DNA from: Selenomonadales bacterium
GTDB lineage: Bacteria; Bacillota; Clostridia; Christensenellales; QALW01
Direction of reading: 5' to 3'
Length of the DNA: 33,187 nt
Assembly: GCA_003150515.1 (NCBI GenBank)
Contig: QALW01000021.1
Coordinates: forward strand, 247,151 to 280,337
The position numbers were made by a program, and so were the translations under genes. Below, piece after piece: positions 7,478 to 16,371 of the stretch. The notes under the pieces were generated by a model. It made no database searches, had not been told where the DNA came from, and saw only the letters and a program-made list of their open reading frames with translations. Numbering within the stretch: the stretch's first letter is position 1; each line of letters starts with the position of its first letter.

Positions 7478-7969
7478 TTAATGAAGTATCTTAAACTTGC
7501 CGAAAATAGGCAGGCCCTTAGCTTTGCCCTGACAAGCGTTCACAATGCCTATAATCGCGAACACAAAAAACAGCAAGGAAACCAGACCGCCTAAAATGCC
7601 GATAATAATATTCAGCACGGGTATCCAGGAGAAAATTCCTATTACCACTCCCAGACAAATTTCCGCTAAAAAGAGTATCAATCCCTGATTAGCGTGATAA
7701 CGCGCATATTTTGAATTGGGCGCGGCCAAAATAGGCACTAAAACTAAAATCCCGATATAGGCCAGCACGGCCATTACCTTGTTCTGATTGATATCCTCCT
7801 GCTCAAATTCAGAAGTATTATCATCCGTCTGCATATATTTGTTTATTGTCTCCTGGAAATTTCCCGACTGCGAATTCTGAGACTGCTGACCGTTTACGCC
7901 CGCTCCGCAGGACGGACAGAATTTCGCCTCTTCCTCCATCTTGGCGCCGCATTTTTCACAAAATGGCAT
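7478..7969 (-). CDS. Zinc-ribbon membrane protein (DUF4870-like)
   Basis: 163 residues. An N-terminal zinc ribbon has Cys4, Cys7, Cys18 and Cys21, followed by a polar Gln/Ser/Asn-rich linker, then three hydrophobic segments (about 65-85, 95-120, 122-147) with NSKYARYHANQGL between the first two, which is typical of DUF4870. It is predicted in the membrane with the ribbon on the cytoplasmic side. GGAGG precedes the start. Single gene with its own promoter and terminator. Function unknown. Confidence 0.8.
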   Translation of the reverse strand: MPFCEKCGAKMEEEAKFCPSCGAGVNGQQSQNSQSGNFQETINKYMQTDDNTSEFEQEDINQNKVMAVLAYIGILVLVPILAAPNSKYARYHANQGLILFLAEICLGVVIGIFSWIPVLNIIIGILGGLVSLLFFVFAIIGIVNACQGKAKGLPIFGKFKILH

Positions 7970-8045
7970 AATAAATTCCTCCCTAATTTTTTTGCAGGCA
8001 AACCCCTTAAAATTATAAAAGAATTCCTGCTGATATATTATTGAT

Positions 8046-8074
8046 ATTATACATCAAATAAGCCGCCCCGTAAA
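8046..8074 (-). promoter_or_regulatory. Promoter of the zinc-ribbon gene
   Basis: Minus strand TTTACG (8069-8074), 17-base spacer, TATAAT (8046-8051). Confidence 0.5.
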
Positions 8075-8116
8075 TAATTTTTAAAAAATTTTTGATAAAA
8101 AATTTGCATAAAAAAC

Positions 8117-8164
8117 TTAAAACCATCCCCGCGGCAAATTTGCCCCCGCCCAGGATGGTCTTAA
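8117..8164 (-). terminator. Terminator for the aspartate kinase - DUF1294 transcript
   Basis: TTAAAACCATCC (8117-8128) pairs with GGATGGTCTTAA (8153-8164) with one mismatch, with a small GGCAAATTTGCC palindrome in the loop. On the minus strand it is followed by GTTTTTTATG. It lies about 165 bases after the DUF1294 stop. Nothing else is recognised in 8165-8328. Confidence 0.55.
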
Positions 8165-8328
8165 AACAAAAATTATCCAGGCAATGCAATTAAGAAACGG
8201 CGCGCTCAAAAGGGAACAAAGACCTGCAGAAAATATTTCAGCCCGCAGGCAAAACAAGCCCATTTCCGCCTCAAAACGCATTTGTTTTACATTCTTGCCC
8301 GCCTAAACGCAAACGCCCCTTTTCAATT

Positions 8329-8604
8329 TCATATTACGCCTTTAAACTCAAGCCAGCAAATCAAACCCGCCTGAAGTACAAAAAACAAAGGCACCAAAAT
8401 TATAAATTTCGGCTTTCTCACCTTATGCCATGCCAGCAGCATGCCCACTAAACTCCCGGCTCCGCCGCCTAAAGCAGCTATTAAAAGCAAGGTTTTTTCT
8501 CTCACCCGACGTCCGCCCACAATCGCCTGCCGCTTATCATAAACCATTGAAATGAGCCCGGCCAAGCAAGCCAGAAACGCATACGCCTTAATTAAAAAAC
8601 TCAT
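8329..8604 (-). CDS. DUF1294 small membrane protein
   Basis: 91 residues with hydrophobic segments at about 5-20, 38-58 and 68-84. The family pattern is visible: DKRQAIVGGRRVRE, then LLLIAALGGGAGSLVGMLLAWHK and KPKF. DUF1294 proteins are small membrane proteins of unknown role, sometimes fused to cold-shock domains; this one is free-standing. Its first 17 bases overlap the end of the aspartate kinase gene and it has no good ribosome-binding site, so coupling to that gene is likely. Confidence 0.85.
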   Translation of the reverse strand: MSFLIKAYAFLACLAGLISMVYDKRQAIVGGRRVREKTLLLIAALGGGAGSLVGMLLAWHKVRKPKFIILVPLFFVLQAGLICWLEFKGVI

Positions 8605-9904
8605 TATATATCGCGCTTATAGCCGCTTCAAATTTTTCATTATCCACGCCTACTATTATATTCAATTCGCTCGAACCCTGGTCTATCATGCGGACGTTGA
8701 TTTTTTCCCGGCTTAATGCGGAAAACACGCGTCCGGCTGTCCCCACGGCGCGCACCATACCCCTCCCCACTACTGCGATAATGGCCAGATTATCCTCAGC
8801 CACTACACTGTCGGGATGAACGCTCTTTTTCAACGCATTGAGTATTTCCTCTTTTTTTCCATATAATTCCTTATCCGACGCCACCACGCTCATTGTGTCA
8901 ATTCCGGTAGGCATATGCTCAAAGGATACTCCGTACTCTTCAAACACTGTAAGCACTTTCCGGCCAAAGCCCCGCTCGGTGTTCATCATATCCTTTTCCA
9001 GAGTTATAACCGTAAAATCCTTGCGCCCTGCTATGCCCGTTACCAGGCCCTCTCTTATATCCCTGCTTTTATCCGAGACTATCATAGTCCCTGCGTCTTC
9101 AGGATGGTTGGTATTCTTAATATTAATGGGAATGCCGCAATGGCTCACGGGAAAAATGGCGTCCTCATGCAAAACAGTCGCGCCCATATAAGATAATTCG
9201 CGCAGCTCACGATAAGAAACCGTCCTAATCACAGCAGGATTAACCACTATTCTGGGATCGGCCACCATAAAGCCCGAGACGTCCGTCCAGTTTTCATATA
9301 ATTCCGCATTAACCGCCCGCGCCACAATAGAACCGGTTATATCCGAGCCGCCGCGGGAAAAAGTCTTAACGCTGCCGTCCGCTCTCCGCCCATAAAAGCC
9401 GGGAATAACTGCATAGGGATGCTCCGATAAACATTTGGCAACCGCGCTGTTAGTCCCTTCCGCGTCAAATATGCCGTTCTCGTCAAAAAAGATTACATCG
9501 GCCGCGTCAATGAAATCCCAGCCCAAAGCCTGCGCCAGGATAATACCGTTAAGATATTCCCCGCGCGATGCGACGTAATCCCGTTTTTCCCCTTTCTGGA
9601 TATTTCGGCATATACGCTCCAATTCCTCCTCAGGGCTGTAATCCAGCCCTAATTCTGAAGCTATATGCATATACCTGGAACGGATTTTATCAAACACCTG
9701 CTCTATGCTCTTGCCGGCCGTTGCGATATCGTGGCATTTATATAAGAGATCGGTAATTTTATCATCCCCGCTAAAACGCTTGCCCGGTGCCGAAGGCACG
9801 GCATACCGCCTGTCCGCGTCCGCTTTTAAAATAGAGATAACCTTTTTAAACTGCTCCGCATTGGCCAGCGAGCTGCCTCCGAATTTCGTTACTTTTATAC
9901 CCAT
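8588..9904 (-). CDS. Aspartate kinase, monofunctional
   Basis: It phosphorylates aspartate, the first step towards lysine, threonine and methionine. The 438 residues contain the kinase motif KFGGSSLANA (7-16), SRGEYLNG (113-120), FSRGGSDITG (182-191), and NWTDVSGFMVADPRIV, then a regulatory pair of ACT domains from about 295 (VITLEKDMM, and AIIAVVGRGMV with FSALSREKINVRMIDQG). The insert near residues 35-95 resembles the longer YclM-type enzymes. It has its own consensus promoter directly behind DUF1015 and overlaps DUF1294. Feedback control by lysine or threonine is expected from the ACT domains, but which one cannot be read. Confidence 0.95.
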   Translation of the reverse strand: MGIKVTKFGGSSLANAEQFKKVISILKADADRRYAVPSAPGKRFSGDDKITDLLYKCHDIATAGKSIEQVFDKIRSRYMHIASELGLDYSPEEELERICRNIQKGEKRDYVASRGEYLNGIILAQALGWDFIDAADVIFFDENGIFDAEGTNSAVAKCLSEHPYAVIPGFYGRRADGSVKTFSRGGSDITGSIVARAVNAELYENWTDVSGFMVADPRIVVNPAVIRTVSYRELRELSYMGATVLHEDAIFPVSHCGIPINIKNTNHPEDAGTMIVSDKSRDIREGLVTGIAGRKDFTVITLEKDMMNTERGFGRKVLTVFEEYGVSFEHMPTGIDTMSVVASDKELYGKKEEILNALKKSVHPDSVVAEDNLAIIAVVGRGMVRAVGTAGRVFSALSREKINVRMIDQGSSELNIIVGVDNEKFEAAISAIYNEFFN

Positions 9905-9939
9905 TACCCTTTGCTCCCCTTAGTAAGAATTTATATAGA

Positions 9940-9968
9940 ATTATATTTATGAGTTATTGGCCTGTCAA
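9940..9968 (-). promoter_or_regulatory. Consensus promoter of the aspartate kinase gene
   Basis: Minus strand TTGACA (9963-9968), exactly 17 bases, TATAAT (9940-9945): a perfect sigma-A site. It lies in the 77-base gap after the DUF1015 stop, so the kinase can be transcribed separately from DUF1015. Confidence 0.85.
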
Positions 9969-9981
9969 ACTGTTTTGCCCG

Positions 9982-11250
9982 TCAGGGCTTTATACGCCTG
10001 GCTTCCAGATAATAACGCTTATCCCTGCCGCTCCCCATAGAAAATGTCTTGCGGGGAAGGGGCCCGTCCAATATAACCGCTTTAAACAGCTCGTTCTTGC
10101 TCATAGGGGAAAGAATAAAGCCCATATTTCCCTCTCTGGCCGCTAAATCGCGCACGGTTTCCTCCTCGTGTATATAATCCAGCCGAGCTCCGGCGGATTC
10201 CTCCAGAACGCCGTCCAAAAATTTCTGAAGAGTGCCCACGCTGAGCTGATGCGCCGGACGGGCAAAATGCACAAAGCGGGACTGCCCGTTAAAGACTGTT
10301 TCCACGCCCTGGCCTTCCGAAGCAAAACCGCAGCGTTCCTCCAAAGCCTTTAATATTTTTTCCGGCTGCACGTTAAAAAGCACTCTGTGGATCGGCTCGA
10401 ATACCAGGGATGAATCATGCAGATTAACCAATTCCACCAGCGCGTATCTGGCAGGGTGATTCTTTGCCTCTTCAGGAGAAATAGTTTTCTTCAGACCCTC
10501 CCAATATGATTTAGCCGACGCCAGAGAATGATTTCCGTCTCCTACAGCGTATAAAAGCAGGGGCGCAGGCTCTTTAAGAGAATATTTAGCCTGCTGCTTA
10601 TCCGGCGAAGCCAAGGCTGAAAGAGCGTTAAAAACCCTCTCCTGATTCTCCTCATCCAGCAAAAAGCCTTTTACCCGGCCGCCGTTCTGCATAAGAGGCA
10701 TGTCGTAAACGGGCGTTAAGTCTTCTTCAGCCAAAGGCTCTATAACCGTCTGCTCCCTGTCGTCTATCAAAAGCATAATATGCGGCAGCTCCAAAGGCGC
10801 GTTCCGCCTTATTCTTATTCTGGCGGGCAGACGGCTCTCGATTGTTCCTTCAGTCGCTCTTATTAAAGAGGATGACTGGGGCGAATAATCATATTTTTCC
10901 AGGTCAACGGCAAGCACCAGGCCTTTGCGCAGCCGTCCGTCCATGAGCGTGCGCTCAACATATATAATTGAATTTGAATATTCCTGAAAAACTCCCTGCT
11001 CTAAATATTCCCGCATATTGCGGTTAATTTCATTTATACGCTCCTCCGGCCGCTCGTTAAGATAAATCTCCGGATATATGAGGCGCAGCGCCGAATATCC
11101 GCTGCCTACAATGCTCTCCGTCTCCTCCCAATAAGCCGGCTCCGAAGTAAATTGGTCGCATGCGACAACGCAGAAATTTTCGCGGTATTCCGGCCGTGGA
11201 AGCAATATATCCGCCGGCGAGATTCCAATTTGATTCCAATTGCTGTTCAT
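9982..11250 (-). CDS. DUF1015 family protein
   Basis: 422 residues, full length for DUF1015 (COG4198). Family hallmarks seen: ACDQFTSEPAYWEE near residue 30, the pattern IYVERTL, and GDGNHSLASAKSYWEG near the middle. The family is conserved in anaerobes and uncharacterised; a link to serine or phosphoserine metabolism is sometimes proposed from neighbourhoods, but no serine gene is present here. It reads towards the aspartate kinase, 77 bases away, with an internal promoter between. GGGGAG precedes the start. Confidence 0.88.
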   Translation of the reverse strand: MNSNWNQIGISPADILLPRPEYRENFCVVACDQFTSEPAYWEETESIVGSGYSALRLIYPEIYLNERPEERINEINRNMREYLEQGVFQEYSNSIIYVERTLMDGRLRKGLVLAVDLEKYDYSPQSSSLIRATEGTIESRLPARIRIRRNAPLELPHIMLLIDDREQTVIEPLAEEDLTPVYDMPLMQNGGRVKGFLLDEENQERVFNALSALASPDKQQAKYSLKEPAPLLLYAVGDGNHSLASAKSYWEGLKKTISPEEAKNHPARYALVELVNLHDSSLVFEPIHRVLFNVQPEKILKALEERCGFASEGQGVETVFNGQSRFVHFARPAHQLSVGTLQKFLDGVLEESAGARLDYIHEEETVRDLAAREGNMGFILSPMSKNELFKAVILDGPLPRKTFSMGSGRDKRYYLEARRIKP

Positions 11251-11280
11251 ATAAACTCCCCGCTGGCATAAAATTATATT

Positions 11281-11345
11281 AAAGGCTGATTAGGCAATAT
11301 AATCAGGGCGCAATGCGCTTATAGGAAAATGAAGCGCCCGCTTCG
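11281..11345 (-). repeat. Dispersed intergenic repeat, copy E (inverted)
   Basis: Read on the minus strand it gives GCGCATTGCG..CTGATTATATTGCCTAATC, matching the core of the + strand copies. It lies just upstream of DUF1015. The rest of this 295-base gap holds only the promoter of the Cys-rich gene. Confidence 0.55.
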
Positions 11346-11485
11346 CCGCGCAATTTTCAAAGCACCCCAAGACAATACTCTAATACACAAAGCCAGCATT
11401 GATAACTATACCATGTCCGGCCCTTTTTCGCAACCGAAATAAAACTTAACCCGCACGCGCAGGCCGTCATGCGCATAAGATATTA

Positions 11486-11513
11486 TTGAAATACAGAACT
11501 TATGCTCTATATT
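11486..11513 (+). promoter_or_regulatory. Promoter of the Cys-rich protein gene
   Basis: TTGAAA (11486-11491), 16-base spacer, TATATT (11508-11513), about 30 bases before the start codon. If the product is a coat protein, a sporulation sigma factor might be used instead. Confidence 0.45.
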
Positions 11514-11545
11514 GAATTTCAAATATAAATTAAGGAGGAGCCTTT

Positions 11546-12247
11546 ATGTCTTTTTATTCATATCGCAGCAGCGATAATGACATATGCCCCGGCAGAATTA
11601 CCGGAGACTGCACCAGAGGGCTTACAGAAAGAGTTTGCATACAAGTAAAGAAAGTATATGATTCCTGCATGCAGCAGGAGCAGCTGGACAATGTAAATGT
11701 CAAGCTGGTGGATATATGTCCGGCAGGAGCGCAGTTTACGGCGCCCATAACCTTTATAAGCTGCCGCAGCACCAACACCAAGGGCTGCGTGCGCGACCTT
11801 TGCATAGACCGTCTCTGCGATCGCCCCAATTTCGCGCGGGTTCGCTGCAAAGTGGATATCCCCGTTGAAATCCTCTTCGAGGACGCCAACTGCCAGGAAG
11901 GCCGCGGCAACGGCATAATCACCGTCTGCAAGGACGTTGTGCTGTTTGTGCCCGACGAATCCATTATTCCGTTTATGGTGGATACCATTGTCAGCGCAAT
12001 ATGCGTGCAGGGCTGCTATCTGGCCGATAACACCTTCCGCCTTACCAGCTGCGTAACTGTAATACTTAAGATAGTCGCTGACGTTGAACTTGTCGTGCCC
12101 GCTTACGGCTTCTGCCGTATCCCGCCCTGCGAGGAATTCGCTTCGGAAGTCTGCGATGAATTTTTCAATCTTCCCATATTCCCGCCCGAGCTGGACGGCT
12201 CAGGAAACGGCTGCGGATGCGGCTGCGATTGCGGCGGCATAAGATAA
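11546..12247 (+). CDS. Cys-rich protein, probable spore coat-like
   Basis: 233 residues with 22 Cys spread along the chain (14, 22, 31, 41, 58, 73, 81, 86, 91, 101 and on) and a tail GCGCGCDCGG. No signal peptide or membrane segment. Patterns such as ERVCIQVKKVYDSC, SCRSTNT, LFVPDESIIPF and AYGFCRIPPCEEF recall a conserved clostridial Cys-rich family that I associate with the spore surface; this comes from memory, not a search. Disulfide or metal cross-linking is inferred. AGGAGG precedes the start. Monocistronic, with its own promoter and terminator. Confidence 0.6.
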   Translation: MSFYSYRSSDNDICPGRITGDCTRGLTERVCIQVKKVYDSCMQQEQLDNVNVKLVDICPAGAQFTAPITFISCRSTNTKGCVRDLCIDRLCDRPNFARVRCKVDIPVEILFEDANCQEGRGNGIITVCKDVVLFVPDESIIPFMVDTIVSAICVQGCYLADNTFRLTSCVTVILKIVADVELVVPAYGFCRIPPCEEFASEVCDEFFNLPIFPPELDGSGNGCGCGCDCGGIR

Positions 12248-12309
12248 AAAGTAAAAAATACTTAGCTTAAAGGCGCTCCTGCGCCCAAAATACTCAAGCA
12301 TGCAACTGC

Positions 12310-12339
12310 CGGGGCCCGCGGTTTATTCCGCGGGCCCCG
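12310..12339. terminator. Terminator between the Cys-rich gene and degV
   Basis: CGGGGCCCGCGG pairs perfectly with CCGCGGGCCCCG around TTTATT (12-bp stem), followed by TTTAAA on the + strand. It lies between convergent genes. Confidence 0.7.
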
Positions 12340-12364
12340 TTTAAAGCTGACTGCTTGCAATATA

Positions 12365-13228
12365 TTAAATTTGCTCAACATAAAGCACGCCCAGCGTGCC
12401 CGGCCCGCAATGGCTGGAAATAACGCATCCCGCTCTGGTTATAAGTATTTCCTTAAAATAATTCAATTCTTCCAAATAGCGTTTAATAGCGTTAACCGTT
12501 TCTTCGCTGCTGCCCGAATGGGTTATAAACACCCTGTCCGGACAGGCCTTTAAAAGAGACGGTTCCATGGCCTGAACATATTTTTTAAGCGCCCTGTCTA
12601 TTTTGCCGTGATATTTGGCGTCCGGCCGCATTTTGCCGTTCTCCACTACAATGGAGGGCTTTAAATTAAGCGCCGTCGCGCCAAAAGCAGCCACGGCCGA
12701 GCAGCGCCCGCCGCGGTAAAGATATGTAATGGTATCCACAACAAAGCTGGCCCGCACAAGAGGAGTAAATTGGTCCAGCTCTTCTTTAATCTCAAAAGCG
12801 TCCTTGCCCTCCTGAGCCAATTCAGCCGCCCTTATTACAACATGGCCTACGCCGGTGGACAGATTTCTGGAATCCACCACGGCTATTTTAGCGTCAGGAA
12901 ATTCCTTGGCCGCAAGCTGCACAACGCCGTATGATACCGACATCTCTGAAGATATGCCCGTATACACAATTTGGCATCCCTGCTCGACATATTTTTTCAG
13001 GACATTATACGCGTCCGCCTGAGTAACGGCCGCAGTCTTTGGAGTGGTTTTATGTTCGTCCGCCCAGGCGTAAAGCTGGTCGGGAGTTATGTCCACGCCG
13101 TCCTTTAAGCTCTCGTCTCCCAGAGTGACATATAAAGGCAAAATTTCAACGTCATATCGTTTAATAAGCTCTGGGGATAAATCGCAGGTGCTATCCGAAA
13201 TAATTTTAACTTTATGCACGTTATTCAT
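12365..13228 (-). CDS. DegV family fatty-acid-binding protein
   Basis: 287 residues, full-length DegV. DegV proteins bind a fatty acid between two domains, and the FakB members present it to the kinase FakA for phosphorylation. Seen: SDSTCDLSPEL (11-21), TTPKTAAVTQADAY, the central YLYRGGRCSAVAAFGATALNLKPSI and the C-terminal SSHCGPGTLGV. No fakA-like gene is in the window. GGGAG lies about 12 bases upstream of the start. Ligand preference cannot be told. Confidence 0.92.
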   Translation of the reverse strand: MNNVHKVKIISDSTCDLSPELIKRYDVEILPLYVTLGDESLKDGVDITPDQLYAWADEHKTTPKTAAVTQADAYNVLKKYVEQGCQIVYTGISSEMSVSYGVVQLAAKEFPDAKIAVVDSRNLSTGVGHVVIRAAELAQEGKDAFEIKEELDQFTPLVRASFVVDTITYLYRGGRCSAVAAFGATALNLKPSIVVENGKMRPDAKYHGKIDRALKKYVQAMEPSLLKACPDRVFITHSGSSEETVNAIKRYLEELNYFKEILITRAGCVISSHCGPGTLGVLYVEQI

Positions 13229-13263
13229 AAGCCGTATTACTCCCTAATTTTAAGATAAAAAGA

Positions 13264-13292
13264 ATTATATCACAATTTTTTGATTATGGCCA
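13264..13292 (-). promoter_or_regulatory. Promoter of degV
   Basis: Minus strand TGGCCA (13287-13292), 17-base spacer, TATAAT (13264-13269). The fba promoter has the same -35 sequence at the same distance. Confidence 0.5.
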
Positions 13293-13455
13293 TTGGAAAC
13301 AGCGGCCGAAAAAGAAGAGATTGTAAACTTTTTTTAAATTGACATAAGGCGCTCAATGTTGAAATAGTTGCTTATTCAACGCGGCCCGCCCGTTTAAAAA
13401 ACTGCTCCTGAATTTTTCAAACAGCTTTTTTCGCGGGCGCCCCCCGTTAATAAAT

Positions 13456-14166
13456 CTAATCCTCCATAACGAAATCCTCAAAATCATTAATTTGGGTATG
13501 TATAACAGCCTGAAGGGGCGTATCCGCCGTGCCCATCATAGTAGCCGTCATATCGGCGGTTAGCGTAAATTCCAGAGGGCTGCCGTCCTTATAAACAACC
13601 TCCGCCTGCAAATCATTAGTAAAAACCGCGTCGCTCAGCACGCCCTCGCCCGAAGAAACAAGCATTTCCCTCAAGCTCTCGGGCACGCTGTCCTTATTAA
13701 TCGTTATATTATAGAACTGGCAGCCGTCCTTATTCTCCAAAGCACAGCTTTTTATATTGTCCTTGCTCAGCATGTTCTTTCCAGTCTGCATATTAAAAGA
13801 ATTTTCCAAAAGAACATCCAGGCTCTGGCCTATATCCTCTCCATTTTCAAAAACAGCGCCGTCCCTGGAATAAAGCGTATAATTCATAAGCTCCTGCTCG
13901 CCCATAGACACGCTGCTTTTGAGCTCTCCAATTCGGCTTTCGCCCTCCCATTTTAATTTGACGCTCATATTGTCCGTCAAAACCGTCCGGCTCTGGCCTT
14001 CTCCAAATGAAAGCTGAGCCATGCCGGAAATATAAAGCTGCTGAGCGTCATAATCAAACACAAAGCCGTTAAAAGCCCGGGCGGCGTCCTCGGCTGAGGC
14101 GGAGGCGCAGCCTGCAAAGGAGATCGCGCAGCATAAAGCGAGCGCGAAAACAACTAATTTTTTCAT
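13456..14166 (-). CDS. Putative lipoprotein
   Basis: 236 residues with a signal peptide and lipobox FAGC (Cys20), then a beta-rich domain with no motif I recognise. It is predicted to be anchored on the outer face of the membrane. It is the last gene of the glycosyltransferase - aminopeptidase - lipoprotein run, starting 12 bases after the aminopeptidase stop with AAGGAAG before its ATG. The fold might resemble LppX/LolA-like lipid carriers, which is a guess only. Confidence 0.7.
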   Translation of the reverse strand: MKKLVVFALALCCAISFAGCASASAEDAARAFNGFVFDYDAQQLYISGMAQLSFGEGQSRTVLTDNMSVKLKWEGESRIGELKSSVSMGEQELMNYTLYSRDGAVFENGEDIGQSLDVLLENSFNMQTGKNMLSKDNIKSCALENKDGCQFYNITINKDSVPESLREMLVSSGEGVLSDAVFTNDLQAEVVYKDGSPLEFTLTADMTATMMGTADTPLQAVIHTQINDFEDFVMED

Positions 14167-14178
14167 ATTCTGCTTCCT

Positions 14179-15297
14179 TTATTTTAAATTTTCTGGATTG
14201 AGCCCTTGAAGCTCAGGGAGAGTAAAACGGCCGTCCTTGCGGATTAAAACGTCGTCAAAATAGATTTCCCCTCCGCCGAAAGCCGGAGTTTGAACATAAA
14301 CCAAATCCCAGTGCAGCGCGCTTTTATTGCCGTTAAAGGCGTCGTCATAAGCCATGCCGGGCGTGAAATGAATGCTTCCGGCTATTTTTTCATCAAAAAG
14401 AGTATCCAATATCGCGTCGTTTATATAAGGATTAAGTCCAAAGGAAAATTCCCCTATATAGCGCGCGCCCTCATCCATATCGAAAATCTTGTTTATGCGC
14501 TCGCCGTCATTGGCCTCGGCGGAAACTATTTTTCCCTTCTCAAAGCGCAGACAGATATTTTCAAAGGTAAACCCGTCGTGCAGAGAACGGGTGTTATAGG
14601 TTATAACTCCTTCTACGCTCTCTTTAACCGGAGCAGTATAAATTTCGCCGTCCGGAATATTGCAGCGCCCGGAGCATTTAACGGCGTTCATTCCCTTAAT
14701 GGAAAAACGCAGATCAGTCCCCCGCCCTGTAATATGCACCTTATCCGTGCGCTCCATAAGCTCTTTTAAGGGCTGCATAGCCTTATCCATCTTCTGATAG
14801 TCCAGATTGCATACGTTAAAATAAAAATCCTCAAAGCTCTCCGTGCTCATATTGGCAAGCTGGCTCATAGAATCGTTAGGATAGCGCAGCACCACCCATT
14901 TTGTCTTGGGAACGCGAATTCGGCTGTGGACAGGCTCGTTATAAAATTTATTATAAAGCTCCATGCGCTCATTGGGCACATCGCTTAATTCAAAGCTGTT
15001 TTCAGAAGCGCGTATGCCGATATAGGCCTGCATCTGGGACATCAGCGCCCCGTCGTTAGCCGCCATTATTTCCAGCTGCTCTTTATTGGCCTGCATAATC
15101 AAGGCGCGCTTTACCTTTATATTCTGAGAGCATACGAAAGGAAGGCCTCCGGCGGCGTATATTTCCTTAATAAGCAGAACTACCAATTCCTGATCCCTAT
15201 CCCCTACGCATTCAATTAAACATTTCTCACCGGGCTGAACGCGGCATGAATAGCTAACTAAATTATGAGCCAGTTTTTCCAGTCTTGCATCAAACAT
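14179..15297 (-). CDS. M29 family aminopeptidase
   Basis: A metal-dependent aminopeptidase of the thermophilic (AmpS/PepS) type that trims N-terminal residues from peptides in the cytosol. 372 residues, as usual. Candidate metal and catalytic residues are all present: Glu218 in DGEIYTAP, Glu283 in YIGEF, His310 in SIHF, and His329 and Asp331 in LHWD. AAGGAG lies nine bases before the ATG. It starts 13 bases after the glycosyltransferase stop, so the two are co-transcribed, although a functional link is not obvious. Confidence 0.92.
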   Translation of the reverse strand: MFDARLEKLAHNLVSYSCRVQPGEKCLIECVGDRDQELVVLLIKEIYAAGGLPFVCSQNIKVKRALIMQANKEQLEIMAANDGALMSQMQAYIGIRASENSFELSDVPNERMELYNKFYNEPVHSRIRVPKTKWVVLRYPNDSMSQLANMSTESFEDFYFNVCNLDYQKMDKAMQPLKELMERTDKVHITGRGTDLRFSIKGMNAVKCSGRCNIPDGEIYTAPVKESVEGVITYNTRSLHDGFTFENICLRFEKGKIVSAEANDGERINKIFDMDEGARYIGEFSFGLNPYINDAILDTLFDEKIAGSIHFTPGMAYDDAFNGNKSALHWDLVYVQTPAFGGGEIYFDDVLIRKDGRFTLPELQGLNPENLK

Positions 15298-15310
15298 ATT
15301 TTAGTCTCCT

Positions 15311-16252
15311 TTACTTCTGAACATCAAAATTTATGGTGCGCAATACGGTATAAAGAGGACGCCCCTTGGCCTCGTCATATATCCTGCCGATATATTCCCC
15401 CAAAATGCCCATTCCTATAAGTATTATTCCGGCAAATATGCCCATAAATGAAACAATAAGCTGCCATTGCATGAAAAATACGCCGCAAATAGCCAATATA
15501 ATCAGCACCAGCAGCCATAAAAAGCACAGCCCGGATATTGCGCAGCCCAAAAATCCCAGCATTTCCAGCGGCTTGGAGCTAAAGGAAATAATGCCGTCCT
15601 TGGCCAGCTTAATCATCTTTTTAAGAGGATATTTGGTAGTGCCCGCCCAGCGCTCGTCCCGCTTATATTCATAGGCGTACTGCCTGAATCCCACCCAGGA
15701 GCCCATCCCGCGCAGAAAGCGGTTATGCTCGGGCATGGCGTTCATAGCGTCCACCACAGCCCTGTCTATAAGCCTGAAATCTCCCGTGTCCATAGGTATC
15801 ATATTGCCTGAGAGCGAATTAATCACTTTATAAAAAGCTTTAGCGGTAAACAGCTTGAATTTAGTTTCCCCTTCCCTCTTAAGGCGCTTGCCGTAAACCA
15901 CTTCATAGCCCTCTTTCCATTTTTCCAGCATGCCCGGAATGAGTTCGGGAGGGTCCTGCAAATCCGCGTCTATAATTACCACCGCGTCCCCCGAAGAATA
16001 TTTCATGCCCGCCGTAACAGCCGTCTGATGTCCGAAATTGCGGGCAAAATCCACTATTTTAACATGCTTATCATTGTTTGCGATTTCCAGCATGATTTCC
16101 ATTGTTTTATCCCGGCTTCCGTCGTTAACAAAAATCAGCTCGTATTCCTCGCCCAAAGGACGCATTACCCCGTCCAGCCGCCGATAGGATTCCTTAATGA
16201 CTTCCTGTTCGTTATACATTGGGATTATTACCGAATATTTTATGCCGTCCAT
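15311..16252 (-). CDS. Family 2 glycosyltransferase, polyprenyl-phosphate type
   Basis: 313 residues: GT-A domain (1-230) with IPMYNEQE (10-17), VNDGSRD and DADLQDPPEL, the acceptor-side segment GDFRLIDRAV, then two transmembrane helices (about 234-258 and 266-292). This is the layout of GtrB/CsbB-like enzymes, which load a sugar onto undecaprenyl phosphate at the cytoplasmic face. No flippase or second transferase is adjacent, so the final acceptor (teichoic acid, capsule or other) is unknown. GAGGAGGT precedes the start. It is first in its operon. Confidence 0.93.
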   Translation of the reverse strand: MDGIKYSVIIPMYNEQEVIKESYRRLDGVMRPLGEEYELIFVNDGSRDKTMEIMLEIANNDKHVKIVDFARNFGHQTAVTAGMKYSSGDAVVIIDADLQDPPELIPGMLEKWKEGYEVVYGKRLKREGETKFKLFTAKAFYKVINSLSGNMIPMDTGDFRLIDRAVVDAMNAMPEHNRFLRGMGSWVGFRQYAYEYKRDERWAGTTKYPLKKMIKLAKDGIISFSSKPLEMLGFLGCAISGLCFLWLLVLIILAICGVFFMQWQLIVSFMGIFAGIILIGMGILGEYIGRIYDEAKGRPLYTVLRTINFDVQK

Positions 16253-16280
16253 ACAGACCTCCTCAATGAAGTATGCTTAT

Positions 16281-16308
16281 ATTATACTACATATACGGAC
16301 ATTTTCAA
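16281..16308 (-). promoter_or_regulatory. Promoter of the glycosyltransferase operon
   Basis: Minus strand TTGAAA (16303-16308), 16-base spacer, TATAAT (16281-16286). Confidence 0.6.
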
Positions 16309-16371
16309 CTTAAATTTACCCGCATTCAGGCAATTTATTCTATGCTCTTAGAAACAAAGCGCAAAATGTGC

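Noticed and set aside
8188..8310. Small RNA or further repeat copy in the gap before DUF1294
   Set aside because: CGCATTTGTTTTACATTCTTG resembles the repeat core only over a few bases, and the CCTGC/GCAGG hairpin is too short to support a feature.
13381..13440. Terminator after the lipoprotein at 13456
   Set aside because: The arms (GCCCG..CGGGC and A/T runs) pair only poorly, so I could not support a hairpin.
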